The notes beneath the pieces are model-generated. The model saw only the letters and a list, made by a program, of their open reading frames with translations, was not told the DNA's origin and ran no database searches. Shown one piece after another: positions 62,391-64,000 of a DNA stretch of 64,000 nt. Where the stretch lies: positions 62,001-126,000 of the forward strand of contig NW_020170411.1 of the NCBI RefSeq assembly GCF_000524195.1. Direction: 5' to 3'. This DNA comes from Echinococcus granulosus (lineage: Eukaryota; Platyhelminthes; Cestoda; Cyclophyllidea; Taeniidae). The position numbers were made by a program, and so were the translations under genes. Each line of letters opens with the position of its first letter. Within the stretch, counting starts at the first letter, position 1.

Positions 62391-63560
62391 ACTGTCCGCA
62401 AGTTGACACATCAGTGCGTCGGCATGGTGCACACACGGCGCACCGAGCCCACCACTTCAAGTCGTAAGGCGCGCGCGCATTCCCGGTGCTCACCAATCAG
62501 CTAAACAAATGTCATGGCGCCTACGCGCTGCAGCCGTATTCAGTGCAGGAGTCGATGCACACAAAACCGACCCTCGCTCGCCACCTTTAGCCCCTACACT
62601 GGCACACATGACACTCGGGATACCCGTAGTGGCTTCATCAGAAATAATCTCCTCCCCGTATATCATGTCGATAATGCACTAAGATAACGAACCTCACCTA
62701 ATCACTAATTTCGGTTCAACAGATAGGTCCTACACACCTAAACGGCGAGAAAAGCCCCCACCGATAACCGGGATAGAAATTGCCATAGCGCATAGCTTCT
62801 GAACCGGTTACAAACCCGCTAAATGTATGACCACCCAGGCGAGTACTACGAGGTGGGCCAAGGGAGGTGAGCTCCGCAGGGTTAAACGCTAGCGTGGAGT
62901 GGAGGCGCCCGCCCCACCAACCGCGGCACTCATGCAATCCTGACCACAATCCGCCCGCTTTCACCGGGGCGGACTGTAGGAGGTCAAGGCCGAACCGCGA
63001 AAGGAAGCACCACCACTTAATACCCCCAAGCCGGCGCCAGACGGGGCGCTCTGGAACTGGACGGCTGTAGAGACATCTCGGTCACTAGGCTCTAAGGGGG
63101 AGGGGAGGAGAAATGAGCCAACGGTACGATCCCCCGGGAGACCTCATTAGGGGGCCCGGACACCGTACCACCACCAAGGGAACTCCCGATGCAAATCAAC
63201 AGGGCAGCACACAGAAACCCGCGACTCAGACCAACACCTGGCCACAGGAACCACGCGCCGAGCAACCCAACCCCACCTTCCGCAACGGAAAGCGCGACCC
63301 AACAGCCACTGCAGGACGAAAGCTCCAAGCGCGCCTAAGGCCACCACCCCCCAAGAAAACTGGTTGCTCCAAAGACAACGATCACGGCGAGCAAGCACAC
63401 CCAGGCCGGCGTGAAGACACCCAGCCACACTCCGCTAGGAATGTATGGGAATACGGAGTAGAACCACTACCACCTTGCCAATCTGACAAACCAACAAAAG
63501 CATTACAACGCAGCCACCCACGTAGCACGATATATGTCAAAATCTTTGACCATAGGCAAA
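62391..63560. other. GC-rich island of unknown nature
   Basis: About 1.2 kb clearly richer in G+C than the rest of the window, with an alternating GCGCGCGCGC at about 62469-62478 and many C-runs. It includes a 151-codon plus-strand frame (63113-63568) rich in Pro, Arg, Thr and Gln, and overlapping minus-strand frames. None has a domain I know. It lies between the 3' ends of ENDOV and SET, so it is not an obvious promoter island for either. Confidence 0.5.
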
Positions 63561-63802
63561 AAACATAAATGCAGGTCACGAGATTAACTTTGAAGACGCA
63601 AGAACAGCAAACGTTAACCTCGGGAGCGGACCCAAAATGTGCTTATACACTCATAAAAACGAGGATCTGTACAAAAAAGCACGATACACGCAGTTTATGA
63701 GATGGGGAGTAAAAGATACCAGAACACAAATCACCCGTGCATCAGTATAATGAAAATGCACGACTGATTTGCCACGTCGCACAGGGTATACTTCGTTCCG
63801 AT

Positions 63803-64000
63803 TTACGATGACTTTGCAGCATCCTCCCCACCAGCCTCGTCGTAAGCAAGTTCTTGACCATCTTCATCATCCTCCTCTTCCTCCTCCTCATCGTCTTCCT
63901 CGTCCAAAAGATCCTCTACAAAGGTAACAATGGGAAGGAATCCATACCTTCAACCTCCTCATCAGAGTCAATCTCGGGATTAAGATAATATTGAAGAGGG
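63803..64000 (-). CDS. SET: SET/TAF-I-like histone chaperone, C-terminal part
   Basis: 3' end of a NAP-family gene of the SET/TAF-I type, a nuclear histone chaperone and PP2A inhibitor. Minus-strand exons 64000-63948 (continuing off the edge) and 63915-63803 are joined across a 32-nt intron (63947-63916). The upper exon reads PLQYYLNPEIDSDEE, matching the PLQYYLxPDMDDEE block that precedes the acidic tail in SET. The last exon encodes an almost purely Asp/Glu tail (LLDEEDDEEEEEEDDEDG) and ends in a short neutral stretch with stop at 63803-63805. Only about 55 residues are visible, so assignment relies on the PLQYYL block plus the acidic tail. Confidence 0.75.

Noticed and set aside
1..64000. 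CRISPR arrays, bacterial operons, rRNA genes
   Set aside because: Nothing of the kind is present; the architecture is eukaryotic throughout.

Overview
The window is nuclear DNA from a parasitic flatworm, most likely a tapeworm (Cestoda). Genes are split by many introns, a large share of them only 28-38 nt. Most start codons lie 9-25 nt downstream of a splice-acceptor-like AG, as expected for spliced-leader trans-splicing. The protein families are animal ones. The taxon is inferred from architecture and was not matched to a database. Exon coordinates were built by hand from reading frame, GT/AG junctions and family conservation.

Layout, left to right: DZIP1-like zinc-finger/coiled-coil cilium gene (minus, runs off the left edge); a cluster of short LTR-like repeats (3.6-5.4 kb); an M3-family metallopeptidase homologue that has lost its zinc site (plus); a PLPP6-like lipid phosphatase (plus); TIPRL/TIP41-like PP2A regulator (minus); TIM50 mitochondrial import subunit (plus), divergent from TIPRL. 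A stretch of about 25.7 kb with no recognisable gene follows (18.8-44.5 kb).

The right part holds a Delta-type Notch ligand (plus; signal peptide, DSL, EGF repeats, one membrane segment), a decayed FUT8 (alpha-1,6-fucosyltransferase) copy interrupted by one of the LTR-like repeats, a second LTR-like insertion with a perfect 5-bp target duplication, endonuclease V (plus), a GC-rich island of unknown nature, and the 3' end of a SET/TAF-I histone chaperone gene (minus, runs off the right edge).

The genes do not form a pathway. They are independent housekeeping and developmental loci. The least ordinary features are the catalytically dead M3 peptidase, the FUT8 relic with a nested LTR, the LTR-like family itself, and the very short introns.
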